Assembly: GCA_031273925.1 (NCBI GenBank)
Contig: JAISQW010000005.1
Span: forward strand, 1 to 64,000
Direction of reading: 5' to 3'
Source of the DNA: Endomicrobium sp.
GTDB lineage: Bacteria; Elusimicrobiota; Endomicrobiia; Endomicrobiales; Endomicrobiaceae
DNA length: 64,000 nucleotides
Below, piece after piece: positions 29,760 to 40,608 of the stretch. Numbering within the stretch: the stretch's first letter is position 1; the number at the start of each line of letters is the position of its first letter. A program made the position numbers and the translations under genes. The notes below the pieces were generated by a model. The model saw only the letters and a list, made by a program, of their open reading frames with translations, searched no databases and was not told where the DNA came from.

Positions 29760-31736
29760 ATGAAACAAAACAATGTGAGGAATGTTTTTTTTTCAAGCTT
29801 TCTAGTTATAGCCGTATTCATTTCAATCTTAATAATTTCAGCTAGTAAATTAATCATAAATTTCATAAATAATCTACCATCTATACAGCAGCTTGAAAAT
29901 TATAATCCCAATCTTTCAACAAAAATTTATGATAAAAATGATAATTTAATAGGTGAATTTTTTATTGAAAAACGCACTTTTACAAAAATAGAAGATATTC
30001 CAAATGATTTAAAAAATGCTTTTATCGCAGTAGAAGATAATGATTTTTTCAAACATTGGGGTATTTCTCTAAAAAGTATTGTACGAGCTTTCTTCAGTAT
30101 GTTGTTAACTGGCAAAATCATTGGTGGCGGTTCTACAATAACACAACAATTGATAAAAATCATATTTTTAACCCAAGAAAAAACATTAACTAGAAAATTA
30201 AAAGAGTTTTTTTTAACTATACAACTTGAAAAAGAATACTCAAAATATGAAATATTAGAATTTTATATAAATCAAATATATTTTGGTAATGGAACATATG
30301 GTGTACAAGCAGCATCGGAATTATATTTTAATAAAAATGTTAAAGATTTAAATCTTGCTGAATGCGCTACTCTTTCAGCAATACCTAAATCACCAAATTA
30401 TTATAATCCATTAAAAAATGAAGAAGCTTCATTTAAAAGGAAAAATTTTGTACTTTCAAAAATGAAAAAGCTTGGATATATTACAAAAAAACAAAAAAAA
30501 AATGCTGAACAAATCAAATTTTTAACAAAAGATATCTCAAATAAAAAACAGAAAGGACGTTATTTCACAGAATTTTTGAAAATAATACTGGAACCTAAAT
30601 ATGGAATAAATGCTTTATTTAAAGGTGGATTTTCAATTTATACAACTCTTGATATAAAAGCACAAATTGCTGCAGAAAAAGTAATAGAAGATGAACTTAT
30701 AAAATTTGATGAAAATAAATTGCATTTTTTTAAAAAAAAAGCAATAAACCCTGTAAAAGTACAATGTGCACTTCTTGCAATTGATCCTAAAAATGGGGCA
30801 ATAAGAGCCATGGTAGGTGGACGTGATTTTAAAAAATCTCAATTTAATAGAGCAATTCAAGCAAAAAGACAAGCAGGATCTATTTTTAAACTTTTTGTAT
30901 ATCTTGCAGCAATAGAAAATGGTTTTACACCTTCAACTATTCTCAAAGATGAACCAATGATTTTTTTATACAAAAAAAATTCATGGGATCTAATTTCAAG
31001 AAACATAAATGATATTGAAACAATTATGAAATCAGTGACTAAAAAAGATTTAATTGGTACAAAAAAAATATGGATACCAAAAAATTTTGGTAATAAATAT
31101 AGAGGAAATGTAACTTTAGAAACTGCTTTCGCCTCATCAATAAATACTTGTGCTATTGAGGTAATTATGAAAGTAACACCTGAAAAGGTTATACAAATAG
31201 CAAAAAAATTTGGTATAACAACACATCTTATAAATTCTTTATCTTTAGCCTTAGGATCAAATGATATAACTCTCCAAGAAATAGTTTCAGCATTTGCAAT
31301 TTTAGCATCTAATGGCATAAAAACAACGCCCTATATTATAACAAAAATAATTGATAAAAATGGGAAAGTTTTAGAGCAAATTTCACACGATCAAAGAGAA
31401 ATAATATCGCCACAGATTTGTTTTATTATGACAAACATGCTTAGAGCTGTAATAGAAAGGGGGAGTGGTAAATATGCAAAAAATTTAGGTAGACCTTGTG
31501 CAGGCAAAACAGGTACAACAAATAATTCAAGTGATGTATGGTTTGTAGGATATACTCCTCAACTTGTTGCAGGAGTATGGGTAGGATATGATGACAGTTC
31601 AATATCTCTCGGATCAAGTGCAACAGGTGGTTTGATCGCCTGTCCGATATGGACAAATTTTATGAAAGAAACCTTAAAAGAAAAACCAATACTAAACTTC
31701 CAAGAACCTAAAGATATAGAAATTTGCACTAATTGA
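29760..31736 (+). CDS. ponA: Class A penicillin-binding protein (PBP1A-like)
   Basis: A 658-residue bifunctional peptidoglycan synthase anchored by one N-terminal membrane helix (about 9-33). The glycosyltransferase 51 domain holds the catalytic AVEDNDFFKHWG (about 90-101) and GGSTITQQLIK. The transpeptidase domain has SxxK as GSIFK (about 373-377), SxN as SSIN (about 460) and KTG (about 583-585). All catalytic residues are present. It polymerises and cross-links lipid II on the outer face of the inner membrane. Length is somewhat below the usual 750 or more, since there is no OB insert or long tail. It is convergent with the radical SAM gene across a strong hairpin. Confidence 0.96.
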   Translation: MKQNNVRNVFFSSFLVIAVFISILIISASKLIINFINNLPSIQQLENYNPNLSTKIYDKNDNLIGEFFIEKRTFTKIEDIPNDLKNAFIAVEDNDFFKHWGISLKSIVRAFFSMLLTGKIIGGGSTITQQLIKIIFLTQEKTLTRKLKEFFLTIQLEKEYSKYEILEFYINQIYFGNGTYGVQAASELYFNKNVKDLNLAECATLSAIPKSPNYYNPLKNEEASFKRKNFVLSKMKKLGYITKKQKKNAEQIKFLTKDISNKKQKGRYFTEFLKIILEPKYGINALFKGGFSIYTTLDIKAQIAAEKVIEDELIKFDENKLHFFKKKAINPVKVQCALLAIDPKNGAIRAMVGGRDFKKSQFNRAIQAKRQAGSIFKLFVYLAAIENGFTPSTILKDEPMIFLYKKNSWDLISRNINDIETIMKSVTKKDLIGTKKIWIPKNFGNKYRGNVTLETAFASSINTCAIEVIMKVTPEKVIQIAKKFGITTHLINSLSLALGSNDITLQEIVSAFAILASNGIKTTPYIITKIIDKNGKVLEQISHDQREIISPQICFIMTNMLRAVIERGSGKYAKNLGRPCAGKTGTTNNSSDVWFVGYTPQLVAGVWVGYDDSSISLGSSATGGLIACPIWTNFMKETLKEKPILNFQEPKDIEICTN

Positions 31737-31833
31737 TACATTAATCTTATTTCAGCCTTAATTAAAAAATCACTGTAGTATTTAAAATTATAATGCCACA
31801 CAACAACAACACATACAAATATAACAATATAAA

Positions 31834-31892
31834 AACGAAACTAAAGAGAACTTTTTGAATGTATCAGTTAAAAAGTTCTCTTTAGTTTCGTT
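31834..31892. terminator. Strong bidirectional terminator hairpin
   Basis: A perfect 22-bp inverted repeat (arms 31834-31855 and 31871-31892, core CGAAACTAAAGAGAACTTTT) with a 15-nt loop lies between the convergent PBP and radical SAM genes. On the minus strand the stem is followed by TTTTTATATT. On the plus strand the T-rich trailer is weak. It is the longest perfect hairpin I noticed in the window. Confidence 0.7.
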
Positions 31893-32005
31893 ATGTAATA
31901 TTTATACTTGAGTCTTAATTCTAAAAACAATTTTTACATGATCATAAAATCAAACTATACATAAAAAGAGATTTTAAAATTTATTTTTTAACATATTTTT
32001 GATTT

Positions 32006-34489
32006 TTATGGTACATACATATTACCGTTCTGAGCTTCAATATATAATCTTGTTCTTTCTATATCGTAAACTGTTAAAAAATTTAATTTATTTTTTAATA
32101 TTTCACGTAGAACTATTTCAGGTTTTACAGTTTTCTTACTACTAAATCTAAGTTGTAATATCAATGTGGTATTTTTGATACGCAAAAGTCTTATCAAAGA
32201 TTTAATATCAATTTCAATAATTTTTTTCTTCTTTAATACTTTTACAAAAATTTTATCTTGAGATAAAATTTTATCAATCTCTTGTTGTGTAATATTTATA
32301 TTTTTTATTTTATATTCCGCAACATTAGATAAAATATCTATTGATGGAAAATTCAGTGGTATTTTTTTTATATCCAAAATTTTAAAACCTGTTGGAAGCA
32401 TTTTCGAAAGTTTTAATTTTATGTTTCTAATATTTACTTCTTGTGTAAAATTTAATTCCATGTACTCACTTGAACTTTCTTGACCAACAGAAATTGGTGG
32501 ACCATAGGATGATTTGATTTGGGGACTAAATCCTAATGTAAATGCTACTGGTAAATTAGCTCGTCTTACAGCTCTTCTAAATACTTCTATTTGTTCTAAA
32601 TGTGAGACAAATCTTATTATTCCTTTTTTTGAAAATCTAAATCTTAATCGCATAACAGAATTAATTATTGGAACTTCATATTTTTTTTCTATATATTTTT
32701 TGGTCAATTGTAAATGTTTATACTCATAATTATACTGATTTATTATATCGTTGGTAAAGGATTCTTTCATACTTTTTACATAATCATTATATAACTCTTT
32801 TTTTGATGTACCAAAATAAATATGATCCCATGGTAATATCTCATCATATTTCCTATTCCTATATAAATAGGAATCCAAATTTACATTATTTTCAATAAGA
32901 ATTTTGTTAAATGTATCATCATTATCTAATTTATTATTCCATTGATTAAATCTTAACCCTTTTAACCATGCCTTATAAATCACATATGATAATCGTCTAT
33001 CACCTCTTGCAATTAAAGCTTCTAAAATACTAGCCTTATAATCGTGGATTTTTACATTTGCTTGAAGTGTTTTTTTTAAAAAAAGCATTTTTTGTCTCAT
33101 TTCAGTCATGTTTTCCATTTGGACCCACTGAAATACTGTGTTTGCTTTTGGAATAAAAGGAGATATTGCAACTGTAAAGTTTAATCCTTTAGATTGTTTT
33201 TTTATAAATTTTATCAGACGTACTATACCTAAAATATCTGTATGAGTTTCTGTTGGAAGTCCAATCATAAAATAAAGTTTTATAATTTTCCATCCCATAG
33301 CATTTGCAGCAAGTATTGTTTTTACTATTTGTTCTTCTGAAAGATATTTACCAATTACATTACGCAATCTATCAGATCCTGCTTCAGGAGCAAAAGTAAG
33401 CGTAGGTTTTTTAGATTTATTAATATATTTTATAAGATCAAGTGAGTTTTCATTACATCGCAATGAAGGTAGTGAAATATTTATATTAGAATATTTATAT
33501 AAATTATTTATTTCAATCAGTAATTTATATAAACATTTATAATCACTACACGATAAAGACGATAAAGTAATTTCATCAAATCCTGTAGATTTTATACCAG
33601 TTTTTATAATGTTCAATATTTTTTTTGTTGATCTTTGTCTCCAAGGACTATAATATTTTGATGCTTGACAAAAACGACAACGTCCAGGACATCCTCTTGC
33701 AATTTCAATATTTAATCTATTATGTACTGTCCTTATAAAAGGTACAATTCTTTTTTTAAGATCATATACATTTTCAAAATCAGAAAATCTTTTACTTATA
33801 ATGGATTTTACAGTATTTGAAATTGGTAATATTGATTTTATAGTATTATTTTCATGATAGTTAATATCATAAAAAGATGGTACATAAACACCATCAACAT
33901 ATGATAATCTTTCTAAAATTTTGTTTCTTGGAACTTTATTTTTTTTTGATTGTCTGCATATGTTTATTATTTCTTCTATAACTTCTTCACCATCACCTAA
34001 AACAAATAAATCAAAAAAATCAGCAAAAGGCTCAGGATTTGTTAATGCAGGTCCACCAGCCATAACTATAGGTTCATGTAATTTTCTATTTTTTGAAAAA
34101 ATAGAAATATCTGATAAACTAAGAATATTCAAAATATTAGTAGCAACTAACTCATATTGAATTGTAAAACCTATTATATCAAATTCTTTTAAATCACTTT
34201 TAGATTCCAATGAAAATAAATTTAAATTATTTTTTTTTAAGAAATATTCCATATCTAAGTCGGGGGCAAAAACTCTCTCACATCTAGCTAATTTTTTTTC
34301 ATTAATTAAATGATATAAAATTTCAATACCTAAATTTGAAGCTCCAATTTCATAAATATCAGGAAAACATAAAACTATAGAAAAATCAGATGACATATTT
34401 GCAGGATATGAATTTAACTCATTACCTATATATCTAGCAGGTTTTTGGACAAAATTTAATATTTTATTTATCTTAAGTATTTTTTTCAT
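32006..34489 (-). CDS. Radical SAM protein fused to a DUF2344 domain (TIGR03960-like)
   Basis: An 827-residue protein of unresolved function. The N-terminal B12-binding-like region (about 30-200) has FPDIYEIGASNLGIEILY and IVMAGGPALTNPEP. The radical SAM core has CPGRCRFC (about 264-271), followed by EAGSDRLR and FMIGLPTET blocks. From about residue 613 a DUF2344 domain follows (MRLRFRFSKKG, FVSHLEQIEVFRRA, LGFSPQIKSSYGPP). In many bacteria these are neighbouring genes; here they are one frame. A link to RNA modification has been suggested for relatives, but I cannot confirm a substrate. It is followed on the minus-strand side by the terminator hairpin. No ribosome binding site is evident. 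Confidence 0.88.
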   Translation of the reverse strand: MKKILKINKILNFVQKPARYIGNELNSYPANMSSDFSIVLCFPDIYEIGASNLGIEILYHLINEKKLARCERVFAPDLDMEYFLKKNNLNLFSLESKSDLKEFDIIGFTIQYELVATNILNILSLSDISIFSKNRKLHEPIVMAGGPALTNPEPFADFFDLFVLGDGEEVIEEIINICRQSKKNKVPRNKILERLSYVDGVYVPSFYDINYHENNTIKSILPISNTVKSIISKRFSDFENVYDLKKRIVPFIRTVHNRLNIEIARGCPGRCRFCQASKYYSPWRQRSTKKILNIIKTGIKSTGFDEITLSSLSCSDYKCLYKLLIEINNLYKYSNINISLPSLRCNENSLDLIKYINKSKKPTLTFAPEAGSDRLRNVIGKYLSEEQIVKTILAANAMGWKIIKLYFMIGLPTETHTDILGIVRLIKFIKKQSKGLNFTVAISPFIPKANTVFQWVQMENMTEMRQKMLFLKKTLQANVKIHDYKASILEALIARGDRRLSYVIYKAWLKGLRFNQWNNKLDNDDTFNKILIENNVNLDSYLYRNRKYDEILPWDHIYFGTSKKELYNDYVKSMKESFTNDIINQYNYEYKHLQLTKKYIEKKYEVPIINSVMRLRFRFSKKGIIRFVSHLEQIEVFRRAVRRANLPVAFTLGFSPQIKSSYGPPISVGQESSSEYMELNFTQEVNIRNIKLKLSKMLPTGFKILDIKKIPLNFPSIDILSNVAEYKIKNINITQQEIDKILSQDKIFVKVLKKKKIIEIDIKSLIRLLRIKNTTLILQLRFSSKKTVKPEIVLREILKNKLNFLTVYDIERTRLYIEAQNGNMYVP

Positions 34490-34617
34490 AATTTAAATAA
34501 ATATAAATTACAGTAAATTTAATAATCGCTCGGTATTTCTTTCAATTATTAGTAATTGAACGAGATACCTAACTATATATGATTAGACAACAATTATAAA
34601 AACAATATTTTAAAAAA

Positions 34618-37458
34618 TCATCTACAAATATAAAAATATTCACAAGATTTGCAATTTATTATATCACATTCATCAAATTCAAAATATTCACCGTCATTTA
34701 TTTCACTGAGTAACATCTTTATTATATTGATACACTTTTCATATATTTTTTTTTCTGTTTGAAATTCAATTATTTTTGCATTTTTTATATCATAAATACA
34801 GTATCTAGACGAAACAAATTTTGTTTCTTTTTCAAATATATACTTATACAGTGACAATTGTAAAATATTTGTTGCCTTTTTTATATCTTGTCTATTATTT
34901 TTAATCATATCATCAATATTATTTGTTATAAACAAATCATAAATTTTTTTCACAATATTATTACTTACATATCCTGTCTTATAATCAAAAATCATATATG
35001 CTGTTCCGTAATTATCTATCCTATCTATTCTACAATTTAAATTGTACATTTCATCAGATTTTACTCTAATACTTGAAACATATTGCTTTTCACAAACATA
35101 AATATTTTTAAATGATCTCTTTATTTCATAATTTAAAATATTTTTCATTTTATACATTAAAATTTTTTTTATCATAAAAGCATCTTCTTTAAATTTAAAA
35201 TACTTAGAATTTTTGAAAAATATTAAAAGTTTTTTAAAATATTCGCGTTTAAATTCTAAAGATCTTATAGTTTCAATACTAAGACCATCAAAAAAAACAT
35301 TTTTTAAAAAATCATGTATAAAATTGCCCATATCCGTATTTGAAAGTTCCTCATTATTTTTATTTATTTTATTAAGTGATAAAATATATGTAAAATAAAA
35401 TTTTAACTTACAATTTAAGTAAACATCTATTTTAGTATGTGTATAAAACATATTTTTTAAATATTGTTTAACTTCTTCAGTTTTTTTATATTTTCGTTTT
35501 TTCGGATTTTTTAGTAAAAATTTAGGTAAAACAAATTTTGTTGTTTTTATAGCATTAATATTTTTATTCACAAATTGTTTATCCCAAATAATTGATTCTA
35601 TAAATCTACTCCTTTCATCTTTATTATTATCTGGATAGATAAGGTTTAATTTTTTTGAAGAAGAAATTAATCTATCAAAATGATATTTTTGTATTTCATA
35701 TTCATTGTTAACCATTTCAAGCCCCAAAATACACATTATATCTTTTGGAACAAGAGAATAATCTTTTTGTGTTGCAGGAATTGATGAATCTTTCATCCCT
35801 ATTATAAAAACATTATCAAAAATAAGGGTTCTTGATTCCAAAAAACCCAAAATTTGCAATCCTTTGAAAGGAGATCCTGATAGAGCAATTCTTTTATTTT
35901 TAATTAATTTTTTAAAAACATTTAGTATGTCTTCATTATTCATGTTTTCCTGTGAAATTTCACCAAATTTTATTTCTTTTGATAAGGATAATAACATTTC
36001 TACTGCTTCAACGTTCAAAGATTTTTTTTTAACTACATCCAAACAGCATATTTTTTTTAAAAACTCATTTAAGATATCGGATAAATCACTTAAATTATTT
36101 ATTTTTTCCCAAGATATAAAAAAAAAATTGAATATTTTATTAAGTGTATCCATAAGTTTTTTAGAATTGAAATGTTTAGAAATATTATTCACTGCACAAC
36201 TTACTTCATCAATAAATTGTTTATTTTTAATTATTTCTTTAAACGAAATGAATGTTCTTGCATATAAATTATTTTTCGCATTCTTGTTGTATAACATATC
36301 TTCAATTTTATTAAAAATTATTACTGATACATCAAAATTTCTATCAATAAAACACATACTTTTAAAAATAGGATTAGACAAAACTTTGGTTAAATCTTTT
36401 GAATAATAATATTCGCCTTTTTTAGATAATTGTGCATCAATAATTGAATAAAACAATGAAAAAATTACTGTTTTTTCAGCGGGATATCCAGCGGAAACAT
36501 TATAGTTTTCTGTAATCGTCGAAATTTCTGATATTATGGATTGTAATATTTTAAAATCTGGCACAATGATAACTGTTCTGTCAAAATCTTTATCATTATA
36601 TTTACTAATAAGATTTTTTAGCAAAGCTCCTTGAGATTGATCATCATAGGCAGAATATACATTTAATTCATAACTTTTTTTTTCGTTATTATCTATATAT
36701 AATGGCATAGATTCACCAAATTCAAAATATAATTTTTCTAAAATTTTGTATTTTTTAGGATGTCCTTGAATAATTATAGTAAGTATCCCTGCATTATAAA
36801 GTTTTTTAAAAAATATAATTTCAGATTTATGGAGATAAAATGGTGACATTAATATTACTTCTAATCCAGCAAACTTTTTTATTAATATGTCATTTGATAG
36901 CATGGACAATACCTTTAAAAAACCATATCCTCTTGTAGTTTTTAACAATTTTTCTAGATTATTATGAAATATATTTCTTATTTTAGAAAGATTTTTTAAC
37001 AAATCATTTATTTTTTTAGGCACATCATAACCTATTTCTGCATTTTCTTTTATAGATTTAAGTTTTACGTCAGAAACATTTTCTAAATCTAACTGTTCGA
37101 TAAAAGTAAAAATTTCAAATCCCCATTCCATAAATGTGGCAAACGAGAAATTATTATTCAGAAGTTTTGGAACATTTTTTTTAACGATTTTATATATCAT
37201 AAATGAAGCTTCTAAATCTGAAATTTTTACAAATTCAGTATTATCAAAAATAACTTTATCTATAAATTCATTATTTGTAAAAAATTTAGGAGAAAAATAA
37301 ACTTTTTTATGGAGTTTTGCAAGGGATTTTCTTAAAAACAAAAAAGGTCTATGACCACCATTTATCAAAACAACTCTTTTATTTAACTTAAAAATATAAT
37401 CAGCTGTAAAATCTATTACATTTTCATGAATGTTCAAATTAATTATTTTTTTTAACAT
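34618..37458 (-). CDS. addB: AddB-like exonuclease subunit
   Basis: A 946-residue partner of the helicase at 37488-40556. The N-terminal helicase-like half has no Walker A lysine: the expected site reads LINGGHRPFLFLRK (about 32-45). So it probably scans for recombination hotspots rather than hydrolysing ATP. The C-terminal PD-(D/E)xK nuclease is visible as CRIDRIDN and IFDYKTG (about 815-835) with LQLSLYKYIF (about 883-892). Four terminal cysteines (CDIINCKSCEYFYIC) fit the AddB iron-sulfur clamp. The order addA-addB with a 29-bp gap supports an AddAB complex for double-strand break repair. The N-terminal half is divergent. Confidence 0.85.
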   Translation of the reverse strand: MLKKIINLNIHENVIDFTADYIFKLNKRVVLINGGHRPFLFLRKSLAKLHKKVYFSPKFFTNNEFIDKVIFDNTEFVKISDLEASFMIYKIVKKNVPKLLNNNFSFATFMEWGFEIFTFIEQLDLENVSDVKLKSIKENAEIGYDVPKKINDLLKNLSKIRNIFHNNLEKLLKTTRGYGFLKVLSMLSNDILIKKFAGLEVILMSPFYLHKSEIIFFKKLYNAGILTIIIQGHPKKYKILEKLYFEFGESMPLYIDNNEKKSYELNVYSAYDDQSQGALLKNLISKYNDKDFDRTVIIVPDFKILQSIISEISTITENYNVSAGYPAEKTVIFSLFYSIIDAQLSKKGEYYYSKDLTKVLSNPIFKSMCFIDRNFDVSVIIFNKIEDMLYNKNAKNNLYARTFISFKEIIKNKQFIDEVSCAVNNISKHFNSKKLMDTLNKIFNFFFISWEKINNLSDLSDILNEFLKKICCLDVVKKKSLNVEAVEMLLSLSKEIKFGEISQENMNNEDILNVFKKLIKNKRIALSGSPFKGLQILGFLESRTLIFDNVFIIGMKDSSIPATQKDYSLVPKDIMCILGLEMVNNEYEIQKYHFDRLISSSKKLNLIYPDNNKDERSRFIESIIWDKQFVNKNINAIKTTKFVLPKFLLKNPKKRKYKKTEEVKQYLKNMFYTHTKIDVYLNCKLKFYFTYILSLNKINKNNEELSNTDMGNFIHDFLKNVFFDGLSIETIRSLEFKREYFKKLLIFFKNSKYFKFKEDAFMIKKILMYKMKNILNYEIKRSFKNIYVCEKQYVSSIRVKSDEMYNLNCRIDRIDNYGTAYMIFDYKTGYVSNNIVKKIYDLFITNNIDDMIKNNRQDIKKATNILQLSLYKYIFEKETKFVSSRYCIYDIKNAKIIEFQTEKKIYEKCINIIKMLLSEINDGEYFEFDECDIINCKSCEYFYICR

Positions 37459-37487
37459 TCTTATATTAGTTTATAAAATACAATTTT

Positions 37488-40400
37488 TTATGATAACAAA
37501 AAACATTGAATTTTTTGAACATCTACAATATATGATAGTACATTTTTATATGGATACATCTCAAATATTAATTTAGAGTAATTTTTTAATTGAATTTTAT
37601 TTTTTTCTTCTCTATAATTTGAACTTTTAAAATCTACTATTATGATATGATTCTCATCAAAAATCAATTTATCTATCACAAAAGACTGTCCATGTCTATT
37701 TATTATTTCTTTTTCATTATAAATTTTATCTTCTCTATACATAAAAAAATTTAAAATTTTTATAGAAGAAAACAATTTTGTTAAATTTTCTTCAACAAAT
37801 TCAGTATTTTCATATGGGAATTTTCTTTTAGTTAATTTAACTACATTATTAATATTTTCACATATATTTTTATTTCTTAAAGATATTATTTTTGATAAAG
37901 CATAATGTATAACAGTTCCTTTAATTGCCTTATTATTAATATCTATTTTTTCTTTTTGTGTATTTATCAAATATTTTTGTATATTTTTGTATCCACTATA
38001 AAAAACATCTGTAATGAAATTATCTTTTTTTTTATTGTTAAAATTGTAATTTCGTTTAGTCCCAGAAATGAGTTTTTTATTTTTAAACAAAATAGAAAAT
38101 ATATTTTTTGCTACTCCTGTTTTTTGAGGAATAATTGCATAAAACTCAAATTTCGCTCTTGTCATTGAAACATAAAGTACGTTTAATTCTGTTAATAACA
38201 TATTCAATTTTTCATTATTATATATCTTTTTTGCTTTTGGTGAGAATTGTATGACTTTTTTTGATATATTTAACAATTTTATTTTAGAACCAGAATTGTC
38301 AAAATATGGACTATCTATTTTTTTTTCTAATGGTTTTAGAAATGGCATTATAACAACCGGAAATTGAAGACCTTTAGCTTTGTGTATAGTCATAATTTTA
38401 ATACCATTTCCAAAATCACTTTTTATATTCAAAGAACTATCATCATTATTTAATTTATCAAAAAATTCCAAAAAAGTTCTTATACCTAAATTTTGCATTT
38501 CAAATTCTTTGATAAATTCGAGTAAACACATTATAAATGCTTTATCATTATGAAAATTTTCCACAACATTAAACTTTTCAATAATTAAAAGCGTTAATTC
38601 ATAAGCAGACGCAAAACTAATTTTCGCAAAAAATTCCTGAAAATATTTTTCCCATAAATACTTGTATTTAATTTTAAAAATTTCAGAAATTATTCTAGTT
38701 TTATTTTTTTTGTTACATCTAAAAATAAATTTTTCTATTTCACTAATTTTAATGTGTGAAACTCGAGAAAAAATTTCTCCTAAAATAAATGAACAAAAAG
38801 ATAAATTATCTATAGGAGAATTTATAAACATAAGCAATGATATAATTTGTTTTATAATATTATTATTTTTTATACTCAAGGTTTGTGATGATTCTATTTC
38901 AAATCCGTTATCTAAAAGCCATGAACTAACCATAATAACCTCTTCATTTGTTCTACACAGAACTGCTATATCTTTATGATCAAATCTTTTAACTAATTGA
39001 TAAATATAACTCATAAATTTTTGTTTTATATCTTGTTTCATACTAGTAGCATCACTATAAACGGTATCTATAGTTTTTATTTCAACATATCCATAGTCAT
39101 GCCCTATTATTGCTTTTTGTAAAGAAGAAGCATATGTCTTGCTAAATTTTGAAAAATCATAATCAGCATATTCAATATTTTTACCATATATCTCGATTAA
39201 AAATCTTTTGATATTTTCGACAGAAAAAATATTATTATTGAAGTTTACAATGTTTGCTCCACTTCTAAAATTATATTTAAGATATTTTTTTTTAATTTTT
39301 GATGAAGGAAATTCATATGGTATCAAATCAAAAAGTTCTGGACTTCCACCTCTGAAGTCATAAATTGCTTGTTTTATATCACCAACACAAAAAAATGTTC
39401 CTTCACTTGAAAGACTTTCTTCTAAAAATCTTTTAATTCCTGCCCATTGTATAAAACTTGTATCTTGAAATTCATCAATTAAAAAATGTCTATATTTTTC
39501 TGATAATTTACAATACACTTCTGGCATAATATCATTTTTTTTCTTAAAAAAAATGATGGTTTTTTTATTTATTTCATTTAAAAATACAACTCCTTTTTTA
39601 TTTGATTCTCTTTCAAATTCTGTCATAATTTCTGTATACATACGTGAATAAATATTATAATAATTTTCTACATAAAAATCATATAAATACCCAATTTCCT
39701 TATTTATTTCATTCCATATTTTATCAGCTTTACAATTTATTTTTTCTCTTTTTTTATACTTAAGCTTTTTAGAAAACACACTTGGAACTTTTATCGATAA
39801 AAATGATTTTATACCCTCATCTAAAACATTTATAACGGCTTTATTATAATAAGAATAAATTTGTAATGTAGGTAAATATTTAGCAAAGTTTTTAACTTTT
39901 TTTAAAATTTTTTTTACTCTTGATAAAAACTCATTATAGTAATTATTTTTTGTACATATAAAAAGATCTTTTCCAATATCTCCGGATTTACTAAAAATTT
40001 TTTCTATTTCATTATATATATCATTTCTAGGAATCCATGCAGAAACATTCATTAAATATTGTGATAAATATTTTGATATTATTCTTTTAATTTTTTTTGA
40101 TTTATTAAATTTTTGTAAAAACATTCTTAACGAAAGTAAAAGATTAGTTGAATAATCTTGTTGTATAACAAAATATGGTGATATACCTAAGTTGATAGCA
40201 CATACCCTTAATATACGATTTTTAAAACTATCTATTGTACTAATATTGAAATTATCGTACAAATTAAAAATTGTATTTAAAGCAGAAATACTTTTTTTTG
40301 ACAATTCCTCTTTTGAAAAATTTAAATCATCAAAAAAATCACCAGTATCTAAAAGCAACGCAGCTCTTTTTAAAAAATTTAAAATTCTAAATTTCATTTC

Positions 40401-40556
40401 AACTGCAGCTTTATTTGTAAAAGTTACTGCAACTATACTTTTTATTGTAATATTAACATCAGATTTTAATAATAAATACAAATATTTTTTTGCAAGATTG
40501 TAAGTCTTACCAGAACCAGCTGACGCTTGTACAGTAATTATTTGAGTTTTTTTCAT
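37488..40556 (-). CDS. addA: AddA-like UvrD/Rep helicase-nuclease
   Basis: A 1022-residue superfamily 1A helicase with a C-terminal nuclease. Walker A ASAGSGKT is at about 11-18, VAVTFTNKAAVEMK at about 43-56, Walker B as LIDEFQDT (about 355-362), motif IV-like DIKQAIYDFRGG, motif V MTIHKAKGLQFPVVIMPF, and VSMTRAKFE motif VI. The C-terminal IDKLIFD and IIIVDFKSS (about 980-1000) carry the PD-(D/E)xK residues. It unwinds and resects DNA ends with AddB to load RecA. The frame is very A+T-rich and lysine-rich but unbroken. No ribosome binding site is obvious. Confidence 0.93.
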   Translation of the reverse strand: MKKTQIITVQASAGSGKTYNLAKKYLYLLLKSDVNITIKSIVAVTFTNKAAVEMKFRILNFLKRAALLLDTGDFFDDLNFSKEELSKKSISALNTIFNLYDNFNISTIDSFKNRILRVCAINLGISPYFVIQQDYSTNLLLSLRMFLQKFNKSKKIKRIISKYLSQYLMNVSAWIPRNDIYNEIEKIFSKSGDIGKDLFICTKNNYYNEFLSRVKKILKKVKNFAKYLPTLQIYSYYNKAVINVLDEGIKSFLSIKVPSVFSKKLKYKKREKINCKADKIWNEINKEIGYLYDFYVENYYNIYSRMYTEIMTEFERESNKKGVVFLNEINKKTIIFFKKKNDIMPEVYCKLSEKYRHFLIDEFQDTSFIQWAGIKRFLEESLSSEGTFFCVGDIKQAIYDFRGGSPELFDLIPYEFPSSKIKKKYLKYNFRSGANIVNFNNNIFSVENIKRFLIEIYGKNIEYADYDFSKFSKTYASSLQKAIIGHDYGYVEIKTIDTVYSDATSMKQDIKQKFMSYIYQLVKRFDHKDIAVLCRTNEEVIMVSSWLLDNGFEIESSQTLSIKNNNIIKQIISLLMFINSPIDNLSFCSFILGEIFSRVSHIKISEIEKFIFRCNKKNKTRIISEIFKIKYKYLWEKYFQEFFAKISFASAYELTLLIIEKFNVVENFHNDKAFIMCLLEFIKEFEMQNLGIRTFLEFFDKLNNDDSSLNIKSDFGNGIKIMTIHKAKGLQFPVVIMPFLKPLEKKIDSPYFDNSGSKIKLLNISKKVIQFSPKAKKIYNNEKLNMLLTELNVLYVSMTRAKFEFYAIIPQKTGVAKNIFSILFKNKKLISGTKRNYNFNNKKKDNFITDVFYSGYKNIQKYLINTQKEKIDINNKAIKGTVIHYALSKIISLRNKNICENINNVVKLTKRKFPYENTEFVEENLTKLFSSIKILNFFMYREDKIYNEKEIINRHGQSFVIDKLIFDENHIIIVDFKSSNYREEKNKIQLKNYSKLIFEMYPYKNVLSYIVDVQKIQCFLLS

Positions 40557-40608
40557 AAAAAAATTTTGAAAAACTTAAAAAATATATAAAATTATGCTTA
40601 AATATTTA

